Origin: Amia ocellicauda
Taxonomy: Eukaryota; Chordata; Actinopteri; Amiiformes; Amiidae
Assembly (NCBI RefSeq): GCF_036373705.1
Contig: NW_027102664.1
Location: forward strand, 310,001 to 374,000
Reading direction: 5' to 3'
DNA: 64,000 nt
Of this stretch, positions 54,537 to 64,000 are shown piece after piece (position 1 is the first letter of the stretch; each line of letters begins with the position of its first letter). The notes under the pieces were generated by a model. That model saw only the letters and a program-made list of their open reading frames with translations, had not been told where the DNA came from and did no database searches. The position numbers were made by a program, and so were the translations under genes.

Positions 54537-55628
54537 TTATAAGGATTGAATATCGCAAACCTGTTGTTCCGGGACCCAACTATTGAACTTTTCAGGCCAT
54601 CCAAGCCATTTCATCAACACATATTTTTTCCGGTTCTGGGTTTTTTCAGCTAATATCTTTTCAACTCTGTATACACTGTCTTTACCCACAATAATTTTTT
54701 GTAACTCGGCTTCGTAAAACGTTCCTTCTATATCCTCCCCGTCATAGTCTTTTAACCGGTACACGGGTGGGTCTCTAGCCAACTGTTCGGTAACTGTAAA
54801 ATATTCGTCAGAAAATGTTTCTTCATAACCTTTGGCAAAAGTACTCCTTAGCTTTGAAACGCGAACCACATCACCGATGTTGAACTTATAAGTAGTTTTT
54901 CCCTTCTTAATAAATGGTCCGTATAATTTTTTATAGACCTTAAAAGAATTACTTTGATCAACATCTTTAGGCTTCATTTTAATACTGGTGTGATACCCTT
55001 GGTTGTAAGCATCGATAAAATCCTGAACTTTATCAAAATACTTGAACGTGTTGACCGCTGTAAAATATCTCCACATTTTGGTCTTTATGGTGCGGTTAAA
55101 CCTCTCCACTACCGATGCCCTAAGCTCATTACCGGTGGTGAAATGATGTATTTTGTGTCTCTTCAGTAGATTCTGAAATTCTCTGTTGAGAAACTCTTTT
55201 CCTTTATCAGTCTGCAGTTTTTTAGGACATCGACCCTGGGACAATATATCCTCAAAGGCCCTTGTCACCGCCCGACCTGTTTTATTATGTAGAATGCGAG
55301 CCCAGGCATATTTTGATAACACATCGATACACATCAACATCAATTTGTGACCATTGTTATGTTTTGATAAATTTGACATATCGACTAGATCCATTTGCCA
55401 TTGTGAGTCTATGTCAGTTGCATATACGCGGTTTCTTTTAAAGTTAATCCTGAGAGGTTTATGTTAGGTATAGGCGTCTTGTTCCCGTAACCATTCTGAA
55501 ACAACCACATCATTAACCTTCACTCCGGCCTCAGCGAGTCCTCTTTAAAAACCCTTCTTACCCGCCAAACCCCCAATCTTGGCTGGGTTGTAGTATAGTT
55601 CCTGCATTTGGGGAGCTTGCCGAGTCAT
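54537..55628 (-). pseudogene. Integrase-chromodomain, copy D (two N-terminal stops)
   Basis: Open from within the catalytic core through the chromodomain (55394-54537), with all three acidic residues and the full linker. TAA at 55464-55466 and TAA at 55545-55547 interrupt the N-terminal region upstream of the core. Confidence 0.88.
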
Positions 55629-55800
55629 TCTGTCAAATAACCACACAGACCCACACTATGCGCAAAGTTTTTATACAAGGTTTTTTATTCAACTTCAGGA
55701 GAGCAGATACCCCTTTTAAGACATTTGAGAAAAGTATAACATACACAACAATTTTTTCTACGGTCCAGACAAAATGAAATCAGATGATTGGTTACTTGAT

Positions 55801-56193
55801 CTATATCAACAAATATACCTGTTTCTTTATCTTGTAGGCACACACCTCAGTTACATATGTAAATAAAACAACATTATGACCTATTTTAAAATTAAACAGA
55901 GGTGTATTAAACATGCTCAGTAAAAGGTCATACAGATGTTGATGAAATGGCCTAATATCATTCTTGGCCCCCTTGAGCCCTTCATCCCAGTGTTCGTACC
56001 CCCCGGTCTTTGTTACAGCAGCCATTCACTTTTCCAGGTTTGAAAGTTGATCCTCATCGATGGTTAAATCTGTAGAGAAAAGGCTCGCGTTGGCTACTTT
56101 TCTGTCAAGCACATGGTGTAATAGCGCTCTCAGGTTAGCTGCAGAGTGTTGATGACAGAACCAGTTGCAGAAGCAGTCCAGAACATTCCCCAT
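55801..56193 (-). pseudogene. Small helical, possible Bcl-2-like protein, copy D
   Basis: Same TGA as copy A, here at 56026-56028. The C-terminal 74 residues from the next Met are open and include the BH1-like FKIGHNVVLFTYVTEVC. Confidence 0.45.
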
Positions 56194-56205
56194 GTTCAAA
56201 GTCCC

Positions 56206-57054
56206 TTAGTTCAGGTCAGAGTCTGAATCAGTGGCGTAGATGTCGAATTCTTCGTCGCTGCCCCCAGCTTTAACTTCTTTACGGAAGAAATAAGCTTTTA
56301 GCTTGCCAGCGGTTTTTCTACTCGGCTCATCCAGGTCATTGAGCAGCTGCCCAAGTTTCTCTATTATAAACGGCTCCTTTTTCAGCTCCAGCAAAATCTC
56401 ATCTATGATTTTCTGGACTTGTCCCACAGTGACATGTATGTGGGAGTAAGAGAGCGCCTTGATTAGTGCCGGTTTCAGCCACGGTTTGTTCAGTCTTCTG
56501 TAAAACACATTGAAATAGAACAGGAAATAGTAACGGTCTGGTTCAAACAAACAACTGTGTCTCAACTGACTGGGGTGATTCACTTCACACCCCCGACAGA
56601 CTTCTTTCAGAGCTCGGTCGATGAGAGCACTCAGAATATACACCAGGGTGCTTTTAACCACTCTGCTTACTTGGTCACATACCCCGGGCATAAATCCTGC
56701 GTCTTCATCACGCCCCCGGGACAGTCCGATGCTCATTGGGTCGCCTGGTGGTTTGTGGGGTGTTTCTCCATCCATTGGACTGACCCCCTCCTGAGACGCA
56801 CAGACGGTAGACAGTTCGGCAAAATCGAGGCCCTCCATGAGCTCCAGAGGCTGGGGATCCCCGAGACTCATTTGGACATCCATCGCACCGCATGTTGTTT
56901 CGTCCTGAGGGACCGGGGTCTGAGGTCTTGGAGAGTAACCACAGTCAAAGGGTTCCAGAGTGTATACAAAATATGGGGAATAGAACCAGGGGTGATCCCG
57001 GGTTTGAAGAGGCCTGTAGAGCCTGTCGACGTCCGCAGCTTTCGGGTAAGACAT
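56206..57054 (-). CDS. Right-arm Cys/His protein with acidic tail, copy D
   Basis: 282 aa, intact, nearly identical to copy A, with the CRGC ... HPSQLRHSCL cluster and the acidic tail. Start at MSYPKA. Confidence 0.7.
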   Translation of the reverse strand: MSYPKAADVDRLYRPLQTRDHPWFYSPYFVYTLEPFDCGYSPRPQTPVPQDETTCGAMDVQMSLGDPQPLELMEGLDFAELSTVCASQEGVSPMDGETPHKPPGDPMSIGLSRGRDEDAGFMPGVCDQVSRVVKSTLVYILSALIDRALKEVCRGCEVNHPSQLRHSCLFEPDRYYFLFYFNVFYRRLNKPWLKPALIKALSYSHIHVTVGQVQKIIDEILLELKKEPFIIEKLGQLLNDLDEPSRKTAGKLKAYFFRKEVKAGGSDEEFDIYATDSDSDLN

Positions 57055-57157
57055 TCTCTTTAATTTTAAACCATGAATGAATTGTTGCACCTTTTATCCT
57101 ATCTCTTCACTACGTCACGACACACCGCCCTCTTAGAAGAGAGTAGCCCCTGAGCCG

Positions 57158-57562
57158 TCAGACCCCCCTCCAAAACCCCACACGTCGTCTGTCGTAGTTC
57201 TGCAAGCTTTCCCATTCACACCTTTCAAAACCCTGAGTCGGAGACTCCATTTCGCATTCTCTTGGACCCTCTTGCAAGCCTTCTAGAGTCTTATCCACAA
57301 GCCCCAGATCTCTCCAGGCCATCACCTTCAACCAGTCCTCATAAGAGTATTCAATTACCGTCTCAAAAGGTTCCAACGTACCCTCCTTCTCTCCCAAAGC
57401 AAAAAGCTCCACTCCAACATAGCTGGGATCCCTTTTAAAGCGGTAACCCCGTCGAGCCCCCCAGAACAACACCCAGGAGCGTTCAATCTTCAAATTGGTG
57501 AGTACAGGAACCCTTGCCCGGGATTGTTTCTTGCGGGGTTTCATGTTGATGTCGCTGGACAT
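57158..57562 (-). pseudogene. First leftward gene, shortened form, copy D
   Basis: 134 codons with the same 281-nt deletion and replacement tail as copy A, showing that the A and D right arms share an ancestor. Confidence 0.6.
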
Positions 57563-57681
57563 GTTGAAGAAGCGGGATGTTTCAGATGCTGAGAATTAAA
57601 GAGGTATTGCCTAAAAGAAGCGCGGGTTCTTAAATAGAGAGGAGAGTTTCGGGGCGTTGCCTTCAGAGGGGTGGGGGTATT

Positions 57682-57865
57682 TATGGGTGGCCTTGTTGTT
57701 CAGGGTTTTATGGGTGCACACTTTCTGACGGATATGACGTAGGAATAATTAAGGAAATAACTCTACCTAAAATCACGCCCCCCAATTATGACGTAGGAAT
57801 ATTAATAAGCTTAGGGCATACGTCATAACAAAATAGGCCGCGCCCAAAAAACCCTACTATCTACT
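57682..57865 (-). repeat. Right terminal inverted repeat, copy D
   Basis: Nearly identical to the right TIRs of A and C. No partner exists in this truncated copy. Confidence 0.94.
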
Positions 57866-57871
57866 CTTATG
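57866..57871. repeat. Target site hexamer, right of copy D
   Basis: CTTATG followed by TAGTTGAAGG, as at copies A and C. The left partner is absent because D is truncated. Confidence 0.88.
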
Positions 57872-58527
57872 TAGTTGAAGGCGCAGTATAGCTCTCATAG
57901 TCTGGTGGTGACGGAAGACCACCAGCCGTTTGAACAAGCCATTCAGCATCACCTTGTTGGGTTAAGTGCAGGCACTGTCAGAGCGCAGGGCGTCCTGCCT
58001 TTGAAAGAGTTTCCGAAGTGTCCTGATGTGCCCTTTAGCAATGCCAAACAGGTCTGTGAAAATGGCATCCTTTCGCCGCACTTCTCACAGCCTAGCCGAC
58101 CTGAAACACCTGAGCCCGTTTTACCAGCAGGCTTTAACGGTAACCATTTGAAGCAAGAGGCAGCGGTGTCAGTTTCCGTAGTGTAGTGGTTATCACGTTC
58201 GCCTAACGCGCGAAAGGTCCCCGGTTCGAAACCGGGCGGAAACAGCCTACTGTGGGCTGGCCCTTTTCGTCATGCTTGCCCTCGTGGTTCCCCGGAGGCG
58301 GTGGGTGTCTTTTCTTCATTGGAGTGCCCGCAATCGATGCACTCAGAGCGTCCGTCCGTCGACAGGTTGAAATTGTAAACGCTGGTGTAGCCACTTTTAA
58401 TTAAAATCTGATGATGATGATGATGATGATGTTGTTGTTGTTGTTCTTGTTGTCATCGTGGTCGCCGTCATTATTATTGTTAAAGTAAAGCAGTAGTTAG
58501 ATTTGTTGCTACCGTAAGGTGTAGAAG
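57872..58527. repeat. Spacer S4: tRNA-Val unit between copies D and E
   Basis: One repeat unit with a tRNA-Val AAC at 58172 and a trinucleotide tract at about 58408-58450, ending at the breakpoint shared with copy B. Resembles the last third of spacer S1, so S1 has two extra units. Confidence 0.8.
58172..58244 (+). tRNA. tRNA-Val (AAC)
   Basis: 73 nt, full cloverleaf, loop CTAACGC, D-arm GTGTAGTGGTTATC as in canonical tRNA-Val. TTTT at 58264-58267 is a likely terminator. Confidence 0.9.
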
Positions 58528-59101
58528 ACAACAGTTGGTATGGCGTGTGATATCAAAACATTCAGAATACTTTTAACCTATATAATTTATAAGCTTTGTA
58601 AAATAAACCCAAATATCTCTTTTGCGGGGATAAACGCTGTTCTGAGTAGTTTGTGACTTGTTTAATACCAAACAAAGCATCGCTATAAAAAAAAAAAAAA
58701 AAATCACTGTAAAAGCGCTAGTTATTTTTGATCTTTATAGTTATTTTCTAGGCTCAGGTTGTTTTTTAGCGCTTATAAAGGCCTGAAATATTCTTAGTGG
58801 TTGTTGACTATAGGTCTTGATGCTTAAAAATGTTTTTTTGAGAGACCAAAAGGTTCTAATAAAAGTTTAGAGTAGAGAGGAGAGAGATCGTCTCCATCTT
58901 GGTTTCTATTTGAAATTTGATGCAGTGTCATTTTATTGGTTGGTTTTGATATGTTAATTGGTAACAGGGTGGCACAAAGGCCAGACCAGAACAATGCCTT
59001 ACAAACAGATCCGGCATGTGGCCATCAGTATAAGTATGAAGGTCTGGTCTTCAGCTCGACAGACTCATACTGACCTTTCGATTTAAGACTAAAGATCAAC
59101 A

Positions 59102-61142
59102 ATGTCCGGAAACAACATCAGCGATTCGATTTAAACGAGTTTTTAGGCAAGTCTTCAGATTATTTTCATTGACTCAGAGCGTGTTGTGTGCATGTATTGT
59201 AAATAAGGCTATAACATCTGTTTTAAGTTCTGTAAAATTATTTTTCAACCAGTCAACAAGAGTTAATTCCCAACGCTGAGGAGATCATCTGGAACAACGA
59301 CGGTAAGATTTTTGTGTTTGCGCTCATGGGTTCTTATGCATGGGTGTGTGTGGTTTTGAAGCGGCTCATTAGAGTTATGAAAACGTTTTAATATATATTA
59401 ATGCCGGTCTCTTTAATTACACAGAAACTATCGAAAGGCCTGTGATTAATGTCTCCGAGGATCGACCAAGAGAAGTGGTTGTCCCTAGACAGGCTGTCTG
59501 CCGACCGGGTAAGAACTAAACCCCTGTTTGTTTGTATAACGTTTCTGTAAGATGTTTGAGTCCAGTTTTGTTAATTTTAAAAAATTATCCTGTCTAACAG
59601 TATTAAGAAACGTGGTTCGAGACAACGAAAGGCCTTCCACATCGAGGGCTTGTTTCGTTTTACCTTCGAGAACCGTAACCTTTCAAGAATCTGAAAGGCC
59701 GTTAGCCCCGGTATCTGATAGCTGTGAGTATATGTCTGCAGCCTGTAAGAGGTTAAAGCTTTTTATAAAGCGGTGTGGTTAAAGGTTAAACATGTCTCTT
59801 ACCTTCACAGCGGTGCAAAAAGCTAAACCAGCCGAAAAACATAAGAAACGATTATTCTGTGGAGGTAAGTAAGATCTTTCAAACTTTAATGTTTTTAAAA
59901 GGGCTTTGTTTGCCCGTTGATGGCTAATATTTAAGCGATGGGTGACCGTTTCCTGTAGGGCGGGGGGTTCTGGGAAAGATCTTTAGAAGTCCGGACAGGT
60001 CTATGCTTGTTTCTGGGGAACGTGTTTAGAAATGACCGATTGCCGTACCGTCTGGTTAGGAAGTAAAGACGTCCGAAAGGGTTTAGTAAGTTGTTTGGCT
60101 TATCTCCCGCTATTATACTTCTGTTTTAAAGTGGTTGTAGGAAAAGGCTTGAAGGTGTTCATTGTATTTAATATTTAAACAGATCGTGAAAACATTTGTG
60201 AAACAGGAAGTCCCGGGATCAGGAAGCGTTTACACTTGGAAGGTTCGTTTAAAAATGAAATGTTGTTGTGTGTGTGTGTGTTTTATTAACAATATTACAG
60301 TTTTTAAAGAAACATTTAAGAAACAGTTTATTTACAGCGGCTTCTCTGTTTTACATTTATTATCAAGTCCTAATAAATATATTGTCTGTAAATAATAAGG
60401 CGTTGTAGTGAATGTCTAAGGCTATTTTCAAAGGTTTAAAAAAGCTAAAGGTTTTGAATGTCCTGGACATGTTGTTTTAAGTTTGATTTCTGTCACCGTT
60501 TAAAGATGTAAATGTAATGTATATTTTTATTCTTCCCAAGACTCTTGGGATAGTCATTCTGTGGATGAGCTATTGAGGACAATTACCCCGTCTAAGTGGG
60601 ATCAAACATCTTCCCCGGTGAGATCACCGATAGGATCCCCCACGGTGGTCTTGGAGACCCCCCAACATCTACTCAGGCCACAGCCTTCTGGGGGTAATTC
60701 AACACCCCAGATTCAGCCCGCCGCATTGTCGGGCGGAACAAATACAGGCATCCAACAACCTCAGGGGTCGCCGTCAGTCAGGGCTGACACACCACCCAAC
60801 GACGGCCTGGTTTCAACATCGTCCCCCCAGACCCGTTTCTTGGCTACAGAAACGCGGAACAGTACCCCGCGCTTGGCCAGGGTGTCACCGCAAAGGCCTT
60901 CTTGGTCTCCGTCCATGAGTATACGCTCGCTCCCTGCCTCCTTCGACCGAGATTTACCGGAGCGACCATCCTTTGAAGCTGAGCCAGGCCACCAGCCCCC
61001 GGAGCTACTTCCTGAAGGTCGGCATGAGTTGCTACATACTTTGTTACAAAATCAAAGACTTGTGTTAGTGGGGCAAAACCTGGTGATAGAGAGCCAAAAC
61101 ACCCTTATTAATACCCTTACTAACGAATTGTACCGTATTTAA
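59102..61142 (+). pseudogene. Seven-exon gene of unknown function, copy E (exon 1 frameshift)
   Basis: Best copy of this gene. Exons 2-7 are open with all splice sites, and exon 7 (60541-61142) runs uninterrupted to the Leu-rich C-terminus (LLQNQRLVLVGQNLVI). The single lesion seen is the 1-nt deletion in exon 1 shared with B and C. Confidence 0.62.
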
Positions 61143-61304
61143 TGTTTTAATAGACACAAAACGCCTTACTATTGTGGGTTGTTGGAAAAATAAAAAATAA
61201 ATTAAAAAATGTCCTGACTTGGTAAAAGAACTCACAAACTAAAGGATTATGAACAAGCTAGGGCCCCAAAAAGACCTTCCCGAGAGAACATCCCCGGCCC
61301 TGTT

Positions 61305-64000
61305 GTGAACTCCTCTGATGTCCCAATGAACTTGGAACTATTACAAATGATAAATGATTTAAATAACCCCCAATTACCACCGATAGAATGTGAATTAACA
61401 GACTTACCGGTGAACCCCGACCTGTTACAGATGGTCAATGATCTAAATAACCACCTCCCACCGGTAGCGCTTATAGAGGTTCACCCCCTAGTTCACCCCG
61501 ATTTGTTTGAAATGGTGGAGGCTTTGGAGGAGCTACCCCGACCAAATTCTGCCCCTATTATAAATGATTTGAGACAATTAGAACACAGGATGGCGGCAGA
61601 AGCAGCCATCACTATAGAGGAGGGTCTTGACATTAACCGGTTGGATATCTTTGAAGGACTTTTACAGGCTTTAAATGAGCCTCCTCAAAAAGGGGGTTTT
61701 GTAGATGTCAGCAGTGGGGGTGTTCGGAATGTGGAGGGTTCTGAGACTGATAAGGCTGTGGAGGACATGCTCTGTGAGAATGTAGGGGGTGAAGGCTTTG
61801 TTCAAAATGATGATGTGTCCAAGAGTACCAGTGATCCCGTGATTATAGATAGACCGGCCTATAACAATTTTGAAATGATTCAGCGTTTTAATTTTGCAGA
61901 ACTTTTAAATTGTGACAATTATGCAGAAATATTTGTCAACATACACGAGGCCTTGCAGAAAATGCTTGAACAGGTTGCTGAAAGGGTCAGACCTCGAGAT
62001 GTTGTACAGTTAGAACTCAGAGGGGATGATTTGTTTAGCAACCTATCTGTAATGCTGAGTGGAGATAATTTAGACGTCTGGCTAAAATCGAAGCGTTATT
62101 GCAAAGTAACGCAGCCATCTTAGCTGATGAAAGTCTGTCTCTGGTAATGAATGTGGTTCGTAACCCTGAGGGTGGGGCGCTTAGATGACTGTCGAAATGC
62201 TTGAAGAACGACATAATTAGGACCAAGCTCAGGCAATTAGTGGTGAGTTCCAGTGGGGACAATAAGCTCTGTTTTGCTTACAGTTTAATAAAACTACTCA
62301 CCCCCGACATGCCTGAACCCCAAGCTCTGCAAGAGGCTTTAATGCTTCATCAGAGGGCCGGCTTAAACTCTCAACAGATGGTTGCCTTTTCAGACATCAC
62401 CAAGTTTGAGGAGTTGTTGTCTTTAAAAATTGTTGTGTGGTACCGTTGTGAGGTAAAGGAAGTATTTGTGAAATTTCAGACACATCCTGAAACCCATACA
62501 CAGACACTGTTTCTCTTCCTAAGTGATAGTCATTACTTTGGAATAAAGAGTTTGACGGCTTTTTTGGGTTGTTCGTATGTTTGTCATTGGTGTTATAAGG
62601 CCTTCAATGATAAGCTTAAGCACCGCTGTGACGGTTACTGTAACGTCTGTTTCAATCCGCAATGTCGTAAGGGTTTGGCCCCTACCATCCGATGTAAAGA
62701 TTGCTTAAGGATTTGTCTCTCAGCGTTCTGTTTTTCCGAGCATAAGGTACAGAGGGCCGCTGCTGAGAGGGGTTAAAAAATGGAGTTATTGTGATCAAAC
62801 TAAATGTTGCCCGCAGTGTTGCCTCCAGTACCGTTTTCATGAGGTTAAACCACACAAATGTCTGGAGCCGAGATGCAGGATCTGTAATGCTGATTTAACC
62901 CCGGGGTCCGAACACCAGTGCTTTATTCAGCCGGTTAAAAAGGAGCCGCCGCACAACTGGTATGTCTTTTTTGATTTTGAATGCCGGCAAGAAAACGGGG
63001 TCCACGTTGCTAATTATATACACTGTATTGACATGTTGGATCGTGAGTGGTCAGCTAGCGGTGAGAGTTGTGTCAGGGATTTCTTTACGCGGTATCGAGG
63101 TCCAAAATACCTCAATTACACATTTATTGCCCACAATGCTAAGGGTTATGATTCTTACATTTTGATGAAGTATCTGGTGGAAAATGGGGTGACCCCAAGA
63201 ATAATAGCTCAGGGTAGCAAGATCATGTGTTTCACCGACGAAGCTTTCAACTAACGTTACATAGACTTGTTAAATTTCCTCCCCATGAAATTGAGCGCTT
63301 TGCCTAAGGCTCTGGGTTTTGAGGCTCAGAAGAAAGGTTGGTTCTGCCATTTTTTTAATACTAAGGACACTCAAAATTATCAAGGGTCCTACCCGCCCGC
63401 CTCTTATTATGGGGCTGATACTATGATGTCTCATGAGAGGGAGGAATTCTTTAAATGGTACAATACGGTTAAGTGAGGTGTTTTTGATTTCCGAGAAGAG
63501 ATGGCCGCTTATTGTAAAAATGATGTGGTGATCCTTAAAGAAGCCTGTGTGCGTTTCTGCGCCGAGGTTATCAACACATCGGGTCTCAACCCTTTGCAAA
63601 GTGTGACCATAGCGTCTCTCTGCATGAAAATGTATCGGTCCAATTTCTTGCAGAAAAACACTATAGCGGTCACCACTTCTGACAACTATCGTGCTAGACA
63701 AAAGAACTTTTCGACTGTCTCCATACAGTGGGTGGAATACCTGAGTGCCGGGATAACATCTTCATCAGACATGCTTTAAATCAAGGGGAAGTAAAAATGG
63801 GGCCTTACTACTTAGACGGTTTTAGCGACGTGTCCGGGCGGCGTACCGCTTATGAGTTTGCCGGTTGTATTTACCATGGCTGTCCTCAGTGCTTTGACCC
63901 AAACACCTTTAACCCCGTAACACTAAAACTCTGCGGTGATATGTACTATGATTTCCAGGAACGAATTGAAACTTTAAAAAACACCTATGGTTTGAAAGTG
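61305..64000 (+). pseudogene. polB: Family B DNA polymerase, copy E (broken, cut by window end)
   Basis: N-terminal frame 61305-62123, then the -1 frame with TGA at 62186-62188, an extra base near 62767, the shared TAA at 63252-63254, TGA at 63474-63476 and a missing base near 63750. Exonuclease motif I keeps Asp (GAT at 62973-62975, FDFE), unlike A and C. Runs off the window before motif A. Confidence 0.9.

Larger units (their letters stand above)
51601..57865 (+). mobile_element. Copy D: right-arm fragment of a Maverick element
   Basis: Begins abruptly inside the protease gene, 24 nt downstream of a tRNA-Val copy, and runs through capsid, integrase and right-arm genes to an intact 184-bp TIR and a CTTATG hexamer. 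It shares the right-arm 281-nt deletion and a TGA in the small helical gene with copy A, but shares a capsid nonsense codon with copy C, so it is mosaic. It carries the only intact pVI-like gene. Confidence 0.93.
58528..64000 (+). mobile_element. Copy E: left-arm Maverick fragment, cut by window end
   Basis: Starts at the same spacer/element breakpoint as copy B (spacer AGAAG joined to element ACAACAG), so B and E descend from one truncated ancestor duplicated with its flank. It carries the spliced gene and most of the polymerase before the window ends. It keeps Asp in the first exonuclease motif, where A and C have Ala. Confidence 0.92.

Overview
The window is a stretch of animal genome, most likely from a teleost fish. 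It holds a tandem array of large Maverick/Polinton DNA transposons of the adintovirus-like kind, set in a repeated cluster of valine tRNA genes. The fish call rests on three things: vertebrate-type tRNA-Val genes, a Tc1-like transposon of the kind common in teleosts, and the gene set of the large elements (protein-primed family B DNA polymerase, packaging ATPase, adenain-like protease, capsid proteins, retrovirus-like integrase with chromodomain).

Layout. Copy A (1-16023) lacks only its first 4 bases. Spacer S1 (16024-18595) has three tRNA-Val genes. Copy B (18596-31114) has lost both ends. Spacer S2 (31115-32136) has two tRNA-Val copies. Copy C (32137-47766) is complete end to end. It has 184-bp terminal inverted repeats (TIRs) and a 6-bp CTTATG target duplication. 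Spacer S3 (47767-51600) has four tRNA-Val copies and a 1185-bp Tc1 insertion. Copy D (51601-57865) is the right arm only. Spacer S4 (57866-58527) has one tRNA-Val gene. Copy E (58528 to the window end) is a left arm that starts at the same internal breakpoint as B.

An element has two converging gene blocks. The rightward block holds a seven-exon gene of unknown function, the DNA polymerase, the packaging ATPase, a small basic protein and a 247-aa protein. The leftward block, read from the right end, holds an unknown right-arm gene, a Cys/His protein with an acidic tail, a small helical (possibly Bcl-2-like) protein, integrase-chromodomain, penton-like minor capsid protein, a pVI-like basic protein, major capsid protein and protease. 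The blocks meet at an AT-rich polyadenylation zone near 9.4 kb of copy A. The expected division of labour is replication (polymerase), integration (integrase, TIRs), and particle assembly and packaging (capsid proteins, protease, ATPase), with the right-arm genes as candidate host-interaction factors.

No copy is fully functional by sequence. Some lesions are shared by every copy that covers the site: a -1 frame break and an in-frame TAA in the polymerase, and a frame break in the penton-like gene. These were present before amplification, or are recoding or splicing signals. Other lesions are private or shared by pairs of copies, showing later decay and exchange. Best preserved are the ATPase, small basic protein, 247-aa protein, protease and integrase of copy C, the pVI-like gene of D, and the Cys/His right-arm gene of A, B and D.
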